Shown piece by piece: positions 7,615 through 15,996 of a stretch of 51,032 bases of DNA. A model generated the notes under the pieces. The model searched no databases. It had not been told where the DNA came from and worked only from the letters and a program-made list of their open reading frames with translations. How positions within the stretch are numbered: position 1 is the stretch's first letter; the number at the start of each line of letters is the position of its first letter. Location of the stretch: positions 1 to 51,032 of the forward strand of contig CAZCBN010000005.1 in NCBI GenBank assembly GCA_964496975.1, written 5' to 3'. A program made the translations under genes and the position numbers. This DNA is from CAZCBN01 sp964496975. GTDB taxonomy: Bacteria > Planctomycetota > Phycisphaerae > Phycisphaerales > UBA1924.

Positions 7615-9507
7615 ATGAGCGAACCCGATCGCGAGATCTGGGCTTCGATGCTCTCGCACCTGAACACGCACCACGGCGAGGTCTTCCGCCAGTGGTTCGC
7701 GGGGCTTGAACCGCTCGGCATCGCCGGCGGCGCGATCTACATCCGCGCCGACTCCCCCACTCATTGCGACTACCTCCGCCGCGCCTGTGTCCCCGCCTTC
7801 AACGACGCCGCCTGCCAGGCCACGCGCACGCTCCTCGCCACCCGCTTCCTCGAGCCCGACGAGCACGCGCCCGAGGCGCTGGTCGCCACGCGCTCCCGCG
7901 AGTGGCCCCGCGGCGCCCGCGCCGCCGCCCACGCCGCGGGCCACGACGTTTCCTTTGAAGAAATCCCCGCCGCCGCCCACCGCAACGGCGCCGCCCACGC
8001 CGGCGCCTTCGCCCCCGACGCCCACGGCGACACCCACGCCGCCCCGCGTCCGCACCTCGCCACGCCCTTCCTGACCAAGGCCCCGGGCCCCGACCACCGC
8101 GCGGGCGAGGCCTTCGGCGTCGCCGGCCCCATCAGCGACGAACTGGGCCGTACCGGTGAACTGGGCCGTAGCGACGAACTGGGCCGTAGCGACGAACTGG
8201 GCCGGGGCCTCGACGACCCCCGCAGCGGCCCGCCCGACGAGCCCCGCGAAGATGTGTGGGACCTTGCCCCCGACACCGCCCGGCACGAGCCGCGGGCCGA
8301 GGGCACCGAGGCCGACGCCGACCCTGCCTTGGGCGCCGATCTGGGCCTGGGCCCCGGGCTCGGCCTCGTTGCGGGCCCCATCGGCGAGCCCGCGCACGCC
8401 CCGGGCCGCGGCCACCACGCCGAGCCGCCGCGCCGCCTGCGGCACGTGTCGAGCGAGGCCGACCTCGCCTCCCGCCGCGGCGGGGCGAACATCAACCCCG
8501 ACAACGAGTTCGCGACCTTCGTCGTCGGCCCCAACAACCGCCTCGCCCACGCCGCCGCGCTCGCCGTCGCCGAGCACCCGGGCCGCGCGTACAACCCGCT
8601 CTTCGTGCACGGGGGCGTCGGCCTCGGCAAGACGCACCTGCTGCACGCCATCTGCTCGCGCCTGCGCGACACCCGGCCCGGCACGCGCATGCACTTCGCG
8701 AGCTGCGACAGCTTCATCACCGACTTTTTGAACAGCGTGCGCTCCGGCCGCATGGGCGAGTTCCGCCACCGCTTCCGCGACATCGACCTGCTCGTCATCG
8801 ACGACATCCACTTCCTGTCGCAGCGCGACCGCACGCAGGAAGAGTTCTTCCACACCTTCAACAGCCTCTACGAGGCCGAGAAGCAGATCATCCTCAGCTC
8901 CGACGCCGCGCCCGAGGAGATCCCCCACCTTGAGGCCCGCCTCGTCAGCCGCTTCACCTGGGGCCTGGTCGCCAAGATCGACCCGCCCAGTTACGAAACC
9001 CGCATCGCCATCCTGCACGCCAAGGCGTCGCTGCGGGGGCTGGAGCTCCCCAACGACGTCGCGCAGTTCATCGCCGGCCGCATGAGCCGCAACATCCGCG
9101 AGCTCGAGGGCGCCGTCACCAAGCTGCACGCCCTCACCTCGCTCGACGGCGTGCCCATCGACATGGCCTCCGCCCGCCGCGCGTTGGGCGAGGCCGTCGA
9201 GCGCGCCGCCCGCGTGCCCAGCGTCGAGTCCATCATCGCCGCCGTCTGCGAGTACTACGACGTCCGCAAGGCCGACATCCTCGGCAAGCGCCGCCACCAG
9301 TCCATCAGCCTGCCCAGGCAGGTCTGCATGTACCTCGCCCGACGCCTCACCCATCTCTCCCTCATCGAGATCGGCGGCCAGTTCGGCGGCCGCGACCACA
9401 CCACCGTGCTCCACGCCCTCAAAACCGTCGAGGCCCGCCGCGGCAAAGAGTCCGACCTCGACGCCATCATCCGCGCCCTCGAAGCCCGCTTCCGCGAGAC
9501 CGCCTAG
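7615..9507 (+). CDS. dnaA: DnaA, chromosomal replication initiator
   Basis: AAA+ ATPase that binds oriC and opens it. 630 residues, longer than the usual 440-480, because the linker (domain II) spans about residues 75-285. Domain I is residues 1-75 (IWASMLSHLNTHHGEVFRQWF). Walker A GGVGLGKTHLLHA is at about 332-344, Walker B LLVIDDIHFLS at about 392-402, and the DNA-binding signature GGRDHTTVLHAL at about 591-602. The linker carries four 6-residue tandem repeats. The ATG at 7615 is chosen because it opens domain I and has GAGG upstream; extending further gives no homology. The downstream non-coding stretch carries DnaA boxes. Confidence 0.97.
   Translation: MSEPDREIWASMLSHLNTHHGEVFRQWFAGLEPLGIAGGAIYIRADSPTHCDYLRRACVPAFNDAACQATRTLLATRFLEPDEHAPEALVATRSREWPRGARAAAHAAGHDVSFEEIPAAAHRNGAAHAGAFAPDAHGDTHAAPRPHLATPFLTKAPGPDHRAGEAFGVAGPISDELGRTGELGRSDELGRSDELGRGLDDPRSGPPDEPREDVWDLAPDTARHEPRAEGTEADADPALGADLGLGPGLGLVAGPIGEPAHAPGRGHHAEPPRRLRHVSSEADLASRRGGANINPDNEFATFVVGPNNRLAHAAALAVAEHPGRAYNPLFVHGGVGLGKTHLLHAICSRLRDTRPGTRMHFASCDSFITDFLNSVRSGRMGEFRHRFRDIDLLVIDDIHFLSQRDRTQEEFFHTFNSLYEAEKQIILSSDAAPEEIPHLEARLVSRFTWGLVAKIDPPSYETRIAILHAKASLRGLELPNDVAQFIAGRMSRNIRELEGAVTKLHALTSLDGVPIDMASARRALGEAVERAARVPSVESIIAAVCEYYDVRKADILGKRRHQSISLPRQVCMYLARRLTHLSLIEIGGQFGGRDHTTVLHALKTVEARRGKESDLDAIIRALEARFRETA
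8134..8205 (+). repeat. 18-bp tandem repeat in the dnaA linker
   Basis: Four consecutive 18-bp units (8134, 8152, 8170, 8188), each ending GAACTGGGCCG plus T or G. They encode SDELGR, TGELGR, SDELGR, SDELGR in the disordered linker, at about residues 174-197. Units 1 and 3 are identical, suggesting recent slippage or duplication; copy number could differ between strains without affecting the ATPase or DNA-binding domains. Confidence 0.92.
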
Positions 9508-9710
9508 CCCGCCGCCCCCGCCTCCGGCCCACACCCCTCTGCCGGTTCACAGCCCACGTCGCAGGCCGCCAACCCTGCACAACCCCCGGCTCGCCGTGCG
9601 CCGCAGCACCGCCCGCACTGTTTCCACGCACGCAACACGACGCCACGCACGGGTCGGTTCCCACGCCCGTTTGCGGGAGATCGAACGGCCGCCCGACCCC
9701 TCGTTCCGAT

Positions 9711-9719
9711 TGTGGATAA
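9711..9719 (-). promoter_or_regulatory. DnaA box, perfect consensus
   Basis: Reads TTATCCACA on the minus strand, an exact match to the R-type DnaA box. It lies 204 bp after the dnaA stop codon in the putative oriC. Confidence 0.8.
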
Positions 9720-9898
9720 CTTGTGGGGTGGCGCTCGGCCAGCGCCGGCCGCGCTCGGCCACCGAAGACGCCGGCCCCAAGTTCATCCGTGGCCGCCGGC
9801 GCAGCCGTGGGCCGGCGAGCGCATCCGACAAGATGACCACATCGGGCGAGTTGTCGGAAGTGCCTGATTCACAGGCATTTACGAGAAGAGGCCACGAG

Positions 9899-9907
9899 TT
9901 ATCCACC
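9899..9907 (+). promoter_or_regulatory. DnaA box, one mismatch
   Basis: TTATCCACC on the + strand, eight of nine bases of the consensus. It faces the perfect box 180 bp away, next to a locally AT-richer segment. Confidence 0.65.
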
Positions 9908-9989
9908 GATCCGAGCGCCCTTCTACCACCACCACCAAGTTCTCTTCTCTATCGGGAAAGAAACCGGTCGAACGGCACGGCAACCCGGG

Positions 9990-10937
9990 TCAACCCCGGC
10001 CCGGCGGAGACAAGCCCTGCGCGCGCGCACGACTGTGGAGAGTTTGCCGAATCGACGCCGGTTCGGCTTGACACGACGGGCACCAGACGGTCATGCGTTG
10101 AGCGACGCGACCCGACGCCAGCGGCCCGCCGCACGCAACGCACGCCTCCCCCGCCCGCCCATACACCCGGTGCTGCCCTTGGTACCGACCGGGAAGACCA
10201 CCCGGCGCCGCGTAGTCGCGCACCGTGCTCCCGCCGGCGAGCAGCGCCTCCTCCAAACACGCCCGGACGGCCTGCGCGAGCCGCACCACCGCCTCCCGCG
10301 GCAGATGGTCCGCCCGGGCCAGCGGGTGCACGCCGGCCCGGAAGAGCGCCTCGTCCGCATAAATGTTGCCCACGCCGGCGAGCACCGTCTGGTCCAGCAG
10401 CGCCGCCTTCACAGGCCGGGCGGCCCGGGCCAGGGCCGCGACGAGCGCCTCGTCGTCGATCGTCAGCGCATCCGCCCCGAGGCCCGACACGCGATCGGCG
10501 ACGTGCGCGGGCGTCGGCAGGCTCCAGAGGCCGCCGAACCGCCGCGGGTCGACAAACGCCAGGCGCACGCCGTCGTCGAGCGTCCACCGGGCGTGCGTGT
10601 GCGGGGCCTCGGGCGCACGCCGCGGGGCGTCGGCCGGCACGACATCAAACCGGCCCGTCATGCCGAGGTGCGCGCCCAGCGCTCGGCCGTCGTCCGCGTG
10701 GATGAAGAGCTGCTTGCCGAGCCGGCGCACCGACGCAACGCGCGCGCCCAGCAGCAGCGCCCGCGGCCCGGCCCGCGTGGGCGCCGGGGCCGCGCGCTGG
10801 CGTGAGAAGCCGCCGGCGGGGTCGCCCGGCATCACCAGCACATCGCGCCGCAGCAGCCGCGCGGCGCGCACCACCCGGCCGACCAGGGCGGTCTCCAGCT
10901 CGCGGCGAACCGTTTCAACCTCGGGCAGCTCGGGCAT
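9990..10937 (-). CDS. mutM: MutM/Fpg, formamidopyrimidine-DNA glycosylase
   Basis: Bifunctional glycosylase/AP lyase that removes 8-oxoguanine and related lesions. 315 residues. The start MPELPEVET carries the catalytic P2 and E3; the conserved lysine is K75 in RLGKQLF, displaced by about 18 residues because of an Arg/Pro/Ala-rich insertion at 41-58. The H2TH region contains LLDQTVLAGVGNIYADEALF, and the C-terminal zinc finger has CVACGG and CPSC near residues 260-285. About 25 residues continue past the finger. Its 3' end borders the putative oriC. No other repair gene is adjacent. Confidence 0.96.
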   Translation of the reverse strand: MPELPEVETVRRELETALVGRVVRAARLLRRDVLVMPGDPAGGFSRQRAAPAPTRAGPRALLLGARVASVRRLGKQLFIHADDGRALGAHLGMTGRFDVVPADAPRRAPEAPHTHARWTLDDGVRLAFVDPRRFGGLWSLPTPAHVADRVSGLGADALTIDDEALVAALARAARPVKAALLDQTVLAGVGNIYADEALFRAGVHPLARADHLPREAVVRLAQAVRACLEEALLAGGSTVRDYAAPGGLPGRYQGQHRVYGRAGEACVACGGPLASGRVAQRMTVWCPSCQAEPASIRQTLHSRARAQGLSPPGRG

Positions 10938-10950
10938 GGGGGGAGGACTT

Positions 10951-10987
10951 GGGGATCGGGGACCAGGGATCGGGGATCAGGGACCGG
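10951..10987. repeat. GGGATC/GGGACC simple repeat between mutM and tadA
   Basis: About five short units alternating GGGGATC and GGGACC fill the 39-bp mutM-tadA spacer and run into the last codons of tadA; the tadA stop codon lies within the repeat. A similar low-complexity tract opens the anti-sigma-like gene at about 13681-13712. Confidence 0.75.
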
Positions 10988-11516
10988 CGCTCGGCGGCCC
11001 GGCGGGGCGGCGCAGGGCTCGGAAGAAGTCCGTCAGCAGCGTCGCCGCCTCGGACGCCAGCAGGCCCGGCACCACCTCGCCCACGCGGTGGTTGAGCCGC
11101 GGGTCGTCCAGCAGCGCATAGAGCGTGCGCACGGCCCCGGCCTTTGGGTCGTCCGCCGCGTACACCACGCGGCCCACGCGGGCGTTCACGATCGCGCCCG
11201 CGCACATCGGGCACGGCTCCAGCGTGACGGCGAGCGAGCATTCGCCCAGCCGCCAGTCGCCGATGGCCCGGCACGCGGCGCGCACGGCCAGCACCTCGGC
11301 GTGCGCGGTCGGGTCGGCGTCCTGCTCGCGCCGGTTGAACCCCTCGCCCAGCACCTCGCCGCCCGCGGTGCGGTACACGACCGCGCCCACCGGCACCTCG
11401 CCCTGCTGCGCGGCGCGCCGCGCGAGCTCCAGCGCCCGGCGCATGGCGGCCTCGTCCTGCGGCGTGGGCGCGGGCATGGCCTCGGGCGTGGGCGTGGCGG
11501 GGGGAACGGGCGTCAT
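10977..11516 (-). CDS. tadA: TadA, tRNA(Arg) adenosine-34 deaminase
   Basis: Zinc deaminase that converts the wobble adenosine of tRNA(Arg)ACG to inosine. 179 residues. Zinc ligands and the catalytic glutamate are H72 and E74 in TAHAEV and C102/C105 in EPCPMCAGAI. The C-terminal region has KAGAVRTLY and LNHRVGEVV, typical of TadA. The ATG at 11514-11516 overlaps the tatC stop (ATGA), suggesting coupling to tatC. An internal ATG at codon 14 would remove a Pro/Thr-rich leader and is an alternative start. The final codons derive from the GGGATC repeat. Confidence 0.92.
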   Translation of the reverse strand: MTPVPPATPTPEAMPAPTPQDEAAMRRALELARRAAQQGEVPVGAVVYRTAGGEVLGEGFNRREQDADPTAHAEVLAVRAACRAIGDWRLGECSLAVTLEPCPMCAGAIVNARVGRVVYAADDPKAGAVRTLYALLDDPRLNHRVGEVVPGLLASEAATLLTDFFRALRRPAGPPSAGP

Positions 11517-12640
11517 GGGCGGTCGGAGCGCTTGGGGGCCGCGGTGTTCGGGGCCGCGGGCAGGGGCTGCTCGTCGTCGCCCTCGTCGCGCGATGCGGCG
11601 GCGGGGGCGGGCTGGGCGGCCGGGGCTTCGGCGGCCTTGCGCCGGCGGGCCTCGGGGTCGGCGGGCAGCAGCACCAGCAGCACCATGCCCAGCTCAAACA
11701 ACGCGTACAGCGGCACGAACATCAGCAGCATGCTCAGCGGGTCGGCCGGCGTGAGCACCGCCCCGAGCACCGCGCACACCAGGATCGCCTGCCGCCGATA
11801 CTTGCTGAGCCACGCCCGCGTCACGATGCCCGCCCAGCCCAGAAGCAGCACCACCACCGGCGTCTGGAACGCCACGGCGAAGCCCAGCGCCAGCGTCAAG
11901 ATGCTGCGCACGTACTCGCTCACCCGGTACTGCTGCTGAATGCCGGCGCGCTGCGTGAGCTCCACCCCCACCACCACCGGCGGCCCGCCGGGCGATCGCG
12001 GGGCGAGGGCGATGCGGAGCTGGTGCGAGGGCTCGTTCACCCACGCGTCGCCGACGGCGGGGGACTCGGGGTCGCCCGCGAGCACGGGCACCTTGCCCAG
12101 CACCACGCCCTCGGGAAGCGGCGCGGTGATCGTGCTGGGCTGCGTGAGGTGCGTGCCGAAGCCGATGAAGAACGACAGCACCACCGGCAGCACCAGCGTG
12201 TAATAAAACGTGGCGCTCGTGAGCGTGAGCCCCGCGCTCAGCGGGACGAGGATGCGGACAAACCGCTTCTCGTTCGCGTACAGGCCCGGGGCGACGAAGC
12301 GCCAGAGCTGGTAAATGAGCCACGGGCTGCCGACGAGCACGGTGGCGACAAAGGAGATGTGCAGGTACGCCGTGAAGGTTTCAAAGGGGCTGGTCGCCTG
12401 CAGCACCGAGGGCTGGTTGGCCGCGCGGAGCTGCGAGCGGAGCGGGGCGACGAGCCAATCGAGAATGGGCCCGCCCAGCGCGAGCGAGGCGATAAAGATC
12501 GGCAGCACGCCCAGCAGCCCGAGCACCACCCGCCGGCGGAGGTCTTCCAGGTGGTCGCCCAGCGACATGACGGCACGCTCGTCGGTCTCGCCGGCGGCGG
12601 GGGATGGGGGCTTTGAACCGGCGGGGGCGTTGGCACGCAT
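11513..12640 (-). CDS. tatC: TatC, twin-arginine translocase subunit
   Basis: Six-transmembrane receptor of the Tat export pathway for folded proteins. With the ATG at 12638-12640 it has 375 residues. The hallmark cytoplasmic start SLGDHLEDLRRRVV is present, then the first transmembrane segment, the FETFTAYLHISFV and SPWLIYQLWRFVAPGLYANEKR loops, and C-terminal membrane segments. Between helices 3 and 4 a periplasmic loop of roughly 75 residues (LTQPSTITAPLPEG to AGIQQQYRV) is much longer than in E. coli TatC. An open frame runs to 12775, but that extension is Pro/Arg-rich and probably untranslated; the ATG at 12568, directly before SLGDHLED, is also possible. TatA/B are not in the window. 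Confidence 0.93.
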   Translation of the reverse strand: MRANAPAGSKPPSPAAGETDERAVMSLGDHLEDLRRRVVLGLLGVLPIFIASLALGGPILDWLVAPLRSQLRAANQPSVLQATSPFETFTAYLHISFVATVLVGSPWLIYQLWRFVAPGLYANEKRFVRILVPLSAGLTLTSATFYYTLVLPVVLSFFIGFGTHLTQPSTITAPLPEGVVLGKVPVLAGDPESPAVGDAWVNEPSHQLRIALAPRSPGGPPVVVGVELTQRAGIQQQYRVSEYVRSILTLALGFAVAFQTPVVVLLLGWAGIVTRAWLSKYRRQAILVCAVLGAVLTPADPLSMLLMFVPLYALFELGMVLLVLLPADPEARRRKAAEAPAAQPAPAAASRDEGDDEQPLPAAPNTAAPKRSDRP

Positions 12641-12906
12641 GAAGAGGGGGAGGACGCGGGCGGTCGGGCTCGGGTGGGTGAGGGGGCGCGGGCGGTCCGG
12701 GGGTGGAGCGTACGTCTGGCGGTGGGTCGGGGCGTCCGGCGGATTGTCCGGCTGGCGCGGGCGGCGCGGGGGCATGGGGCGTTTGTTTGGGATGTCGACG
12801 GCGCTGGGCGGGCTTGATCGGGGCCGCGGCCTCGGGCGGGCCTGACGGGCGGGGGCGTGCGGCGCGTCTCCGGTGGTGGACCGAGCGGAACATTGAGCAC
12901 CGAGGC

Positions 12907-13659
12907 ATGCGGCACCAGCACCCGGGCCATCCCGACGATCGCAACGCCCCCGCCGCCCCTGCGCGCGGCGGCGGTGTCGCCGCGCCGCGGGCCGACCGGG
13001 TGTGGCGCGAGAACCGCCGCTGGGTGGCGGCGGTGCTGCTGGCGTACAAGCCCCGCGAGGCGGAGCTGGACGACTTGCTGCAGGTGGTGGCCGCGGCCGT
13101 GGTGCGGGCGATCGACGAGGTGCGCGACGCCGACGCGGTGAAGCCGTGGCTGCGGACGATCGCCATCAACGCGGCGCGCGCGGCCGGTCGCAAGGCCAGC
13201 GTGCGGCGGCGCGTGCTCCGCGGCATCCGCGAGCAGGGCGAGGCCGGCGCGGCGGGGTATGGCGGCGTGCTGGCCTCGGGCGACGAGCCCTCGCCCGACG
13301 AACGCGAGCTGGACGAAGAGGCCTCGGCCGTGCTGCGGGCGGCGCGGGAACTGCCCGAGGGGTACCGTGAGCCGCTGCTGCTGCGCTGCGCCCGCGGCAT
13401 GACCTATCGGCAGATCGCCGCGGTGACGGGGCTGCCCGAGTCGACGATCGAAACGCGTATCGCCCGCGGGCGGCGCATGCTGCGGCAGATGCTGGCGGCG
13501 AACGAGGCCGCGGCAAAGACGACCACGGCATCCGCCCACCAGTCCTCCGTTCAGGCCCCCGTTCAGACGTCCGGCTCGGCCGGGGCTCCAACCCCGGGCG
13601 GGGCTTCCATGACGGCCCAGTCCCCAGCGGCGACCAAAGAAAGCGGCGTGACGACATGA
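12907..13659 (+). CDS. ECF-like sigma-70 family RNA polymerase sigma factor
   Basis: About 250 residues from ATG 12907. Region 2 covers about residues 35-95 (RENRRWVAAVLLAYKPREAELDDLLQ, then AWLRTIAINAAR-like VKPWLRTIAINAARAAGRK), and region 4 about 135-200 with LPEGYREPLLLRC and the helix-turn-helix MTYRQIAAVTGLPESTIETRIARGR. A Ser/Thr/Pro-rich tail of about 50 residues follows. The open frame continues upstream to 12703 but is Gly/Arg-rich with no homology. The stop overlaps the start of the next gene (ATGA), the usual arrangement of a sigma factor with its anti-sigma. It is divergent from tatC. Confidence 0.88.
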   Translation: MRHQHPGHPDDRNAPAAPARGGGVAAPRADRVWRENRRWVAAVLLAYKPREAELDDLLQVVAAAVVRAIDEVRDADAVKPWLRTIAINAARAAGRKASVRRRVLRGIREQGEAGAAGYGGVLASGDEPSPDERELDEEASAVLRAARELPEGYREPLLLRCARGMTYRQIAAVTGLPESTIETRIARGRRMLRQMLAANEAAAKTTTASAHQSSVQAPVQTSGSAGAPTPGGASMTAQSPAATKESGVTT

Positions 13660-14447
13660 CCACCGGCGGCCAGCACTTTTCCGATCGCCCGTCTCCCGAT
13701 CGCTCGTCTCCCGAGCCCTCGGCCCACGCCGACCCGCGTCGCACGCCGCGCGATGTGCTGCTGTGCCGCGTGATCGACGGCGAGGCGACGCCCACGGACT
13801 GGACGCTGCTGCGGCAGTTGGCGGCGCAGGACATGTCGGTGTGGGCGGAGCTGTCGGAGATGCAGTCGCAGCGCGAGGCGATGGAGCGCGCGGTGGGGTG
13901 GGCGGGCGACGCGGCCGACCTGATCGCGCTGCCGCACGCCGCGGGCGGGGCCGTGCGCGAGGCTGTGCGCGACGACGTGCGCAGCGCCTTGCGGCCGCGG
14001 GGCGGCCTGGGCCTGTCGGGGCTCGCGGTTGGGCTGGTGGGCTGGGCCGCGGCGGCCGCGGTGGCGGTCGCGTGGTTCGGCGCGGGGATGCGGGCGCCGG
14101 TCGCGGGCACGGGTGTGGAGCGGGCGTCGTTGCCCGGGCCTGTGGAGGGGGCGGGGACGCTGCGGGGCATGCCGATTGACGACGCGACGTCGAGCCTGTT
14201 GCTGGCGGCGGGCGCACAGCCCGGGCCGGTGCAGGTGGGCGACGTGGTGGGCGAGTTCGGCGCGCGGCAGGTGCTGCAGACCAGGCCCGCGAGCGACGGC
14301 AAGCTGGAAGTGATCTATGTGAGGCCGCTGGTGGAGCGGCGGCTGGTGGACGAGGTGATGACGCTTCGTCGCGATGAGTTCGGGCGACCGGTCTTTACGC
14401 CGCAGCGCGCGGGCGAGGCGGCGACGATTCAGCGGGCCTCGTACTGA
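13656..14447 (+). CDS. Single-pass membrane protein, probable anti-sigma factor
   Basis: 263 residues, start codon overlapping the sigma-factor stop. Residues 1-30 are low complexity with a short repeat (SDRPSPDRSSPEPS). The N-terminal cytoplasmic part contains RTPRDVLLCRVIDGEATPTDW and LLRQLAAQDMSVWAELSEMQ, reminiscent of anti-sigma domains where the count of remaining positions to the membrane is short. One transmembrane helix is at about residues 113-137 (LSGLAVGLVGWAAAAAVAVAWF). The C-terminal about 120 residues would lie outside and are unrecognised. No zinc motif (HxxxCxxC) is visible, so this is a non-ZAS type if it is an anti-sigma. The role is inferred mainly from gene coupling. Confidence 0.6.
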   Translation: MTTGGQHFSDRPSPDRSSPEPSAHADPRRTPRDVLLCRVIDGEATPTDWTLLRQLAAQDMSVWAELSEMQSQREAMERAVGWAGDAADLIALPHAAGGAVREAVRDDVRSALRPRGGLGLSGLAVGLVGWAAAAAVAVAWFGAGMRAPVAGTGVERASLPGPVEGAGTLRGMPIDDATSSLLLAAGAQPGPVQVGDVVGEFGARQVLQTRPASDGKLEVIYVRPLVERRLVDEVMTLRRDEFGRPVFTPQRAGEAATIQRASY

Positions 14448-14635
14448 CGGGTCCGCCCGGGCGGCGCGTCCCCTCGGGTGATGGTTCGGGCGGCGCGGCG
14501 CGGGTTCACCGAGGCCGCGGCGCGTGCGGCGCTCTGGCGTCGCGTGGGCGTTGGACACACACACGCCGTCGGCGGCTTTTTCAGCACGGTCCGGCGGCAT
14601 TTTCGGCGGCAGCCGTTCACGGAAGGGCACACATC

Positions 14636-15967
14636 ATGCGCACGCATGCCGGGCACACGCACACGGGGCGGACGGGACACACGGACGCGCGGGGATTCGG
14701 CGGCCGGTCTGGGCGGCCGATGGTCGCGGCGGCGCTCGCGGCGTTGGCGGGGCTGTCGCCGCTGGCGCAGGCGGGGCCTGAGGCGTTCCGCGTGCTGCAG
14801 GAGCGTCGCTCGGCGGGCGAGGCCGGGCCCGCAGCGCCCGGGGGCGCGAAGCGCTGGACGTGGTCGTGGAGCACCAAGGCGGACGATGCGCCGGGCCTGG
14901 GCACGCCGCGGGCTGGCGCGGGCGCGGGGGGCGGCGCGGGCGGCTCGGCGGAGGTTGAGGTCGAGGTGCAGGACGAGCCGCCGCCGGTGATGCTGGGCAT
15001 CTCGCTGTCGATGCCGGACGCGCTGCTCGCGCGGCATCTGAAGCTGCCGAAGGGGGCCGTGGTCGTCGGCGGTGTGGCCGAGGGGCTGCCGGCGGGCAAG
15101 GCGGGCGTGCAGGTGGACGACATCGTGACGGCGATCGACGGCGTGCCGCTGTCGCACCCGAACCAGTTGGGCGAGGTGCTGCGCACGCGCAAGCCCAAGG
15201 ACACGGCGCTGCTGACACTGCTGCGCGACGGCGCGAGCCGCGAGGTGCGGGTGGTGCTGGAGGCGTTTGATGCGTCTCGCCTGACGCCGGGGCTGCCGGG
15301 CGCGGCCGGCGCGTGGTCTGGTGCGTGGCCTGGCGCGTGGTCTGGTGCGTGGTCTGGCGCGGGGGCCGAGAACGGCGCGGGGGGCGGGGCCGGGGGCCCC
15401 TCGCCCGACGCGGACGGGGGCAGCCCGTACTCGCCCTACACGATGCGGTTTGAGTTCCACGGGGCCGAGCCCGAGGTGCGGGCGCAGGTGGAGAAGGAGC
15501 TGCGGGAGTCGCTGAAGTCGTCGGGCCTTCCGGCGGAGAAGATCGACGAGATCGTGGGCCGGGCGATGGAGTCGATGTCGGCGCTCTCGGGCCTCGGCAT
15601 GGGCGGCCTGCAACCGGGGATGGAGTCGGGGATGGGGGGCGGGCCGTGGTTCATGCTGAACAACGACCGGCTCTTCCGGGTGACGGACGACTACTTCGCG
15701 GCCCTGCGGAAGCAGGCGGAGGACCTGCAGGGCAAGGCCGGGGCGATGCGGCCGGAGCTTGAGGCCCAGGTTGGGGCCCAGATTGGGGCCCGCATGGCCG
15801 AGCTCGAGGCGCGGATGGCGGAGTTCGACGCCCGTTGGGGTCGGATGGAGGCGCTGTTTGAGAAGTTGGTGAACCAACTCACTGAAAAAGAGGGGTCCCC
15901 GACGCAGGTCGCCGGCGAGGCCGGGGCGGAGGGCGCGGGCAAGAAGCCGGCGCCGAAGCGGCCCTGA
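14636..15967 (+). CDS. Secreted or membrane-anchored PDZ-domain protein
   Basis: 443 residues. A His/Arg-rich N-terminus precedes a hydrophobic segment (MVAAALAALAGLSPLAQAG, about 29-47), consistent with a signal peptide cleaved after AQA. A PDZ domain spans about 115-205, with VMLGISLSMPD, VVVGGVAEGLPAGKAGVQVDDIVTAIDGVPL and a final RDGASREVRVVLEAF strand. A 12-bp tandem repeat then encodes GAWSGAWPGAWSGAW (about 225-240). The C-terminal half is predicted helical, with a coiled-coil-like stretch (EAQVGAQIGARMAELEARMAEFDARW) near 375-402. No protease domain is attached, so it is probably a scaffold or regulator of periplasmic proteolysis. 188 bp separate it from the anti-sigma-like gene. Confidence 0.78.
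   Translation: MRTHAGHTHTGRTGHTDARGFGGRSGRPMVAAALAALAGLSPLAQAGPEAFRVLQERRSAGEAGPAAPGGAKRWTWSWSTKADDAPGLGTPRAGAGAGGGAGGSAEVEVEVQDEPPPVMLGISLSMPDALLARHLKLPKGAVVVGGVAEGLPAGKAGVQVDDIVTAIDGVPLSHPNQLGEVLRTRKPKDTALLTLLRDGASREVRVVLEAFDASRLTPGLPGAAGAWSGAWPGAWSGAWSGAGAENGAGGGAGGPSPDADGGSPYSPYTMRFEFHGAEPEVRAQVEKELRESLKSSGLPAEKIDEIVGRAMESMSALSGLGMGGLQPGMESGMGGGPWFMLNNDRLFRVTDDYFAALRKQAEDLQGKAGAMRPELEAQVGAQIGARMAELEARMAEFDARWGRMEALFEKLVNQLTEKEGSPTQVAGEAGAEGAGKKPAPKRP
15309..15360 (+). repeat. 12-bp tandem repeat in the PDZ gene
   Basis: About four units of the form GCGTGGTCTGGT, encoding repeated GAWS/GAWP just after the PDZ domain. The reading frame is kept. Probable slippage-generated linker. Confidence 0.85.
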
Positions 15968-15996
15968 ACCGGGCCCCCGGGGAAATCGGGGGGCCG

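Larger units (their letters stand above)
9508..9989. other. Candidate chromosomal replication origin (oriC)
   Basis: 481-bp gene-free stretch between the dnaA and mutM stop codons. It holds one perfect DnaA box (9711-9719) and one 8/9 box (9899-9907), a weak box GTTTCCACG at 9620-9628, and a further 7/9 box just inside mutM (10034-10042). Locally lower GC occurs around 9862-9900 and 9922-9965, and a small hairpin TGCCTG/CAGGCA lies at 9861-9877. The + strand changes from C-rich to its left to G-rich to its right, as expected where leading strands diverge. A skew plot over the full chromosome would settle it. Confidence 0.65.

Noticed and set aside
7399..9534. 711-codon minus-strand frame opposite dnaA
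   Set aside because: Antisense of a certain gene; Gly/Val/Ala-rich without homology, a common effect of high GC.
12641..12775. N-terminal extension of TatC
   Set aside because: Pro/Arg/Thr-rich stretch before the conserved start; no ribosome-binding site supports it.
12703..12906. N-terminal extension of the sigma factor
   Set aside because: Gly/Arg-rich, no homology, overlaps the tatC upstream region; the ATG at 12907 gives a normal length.
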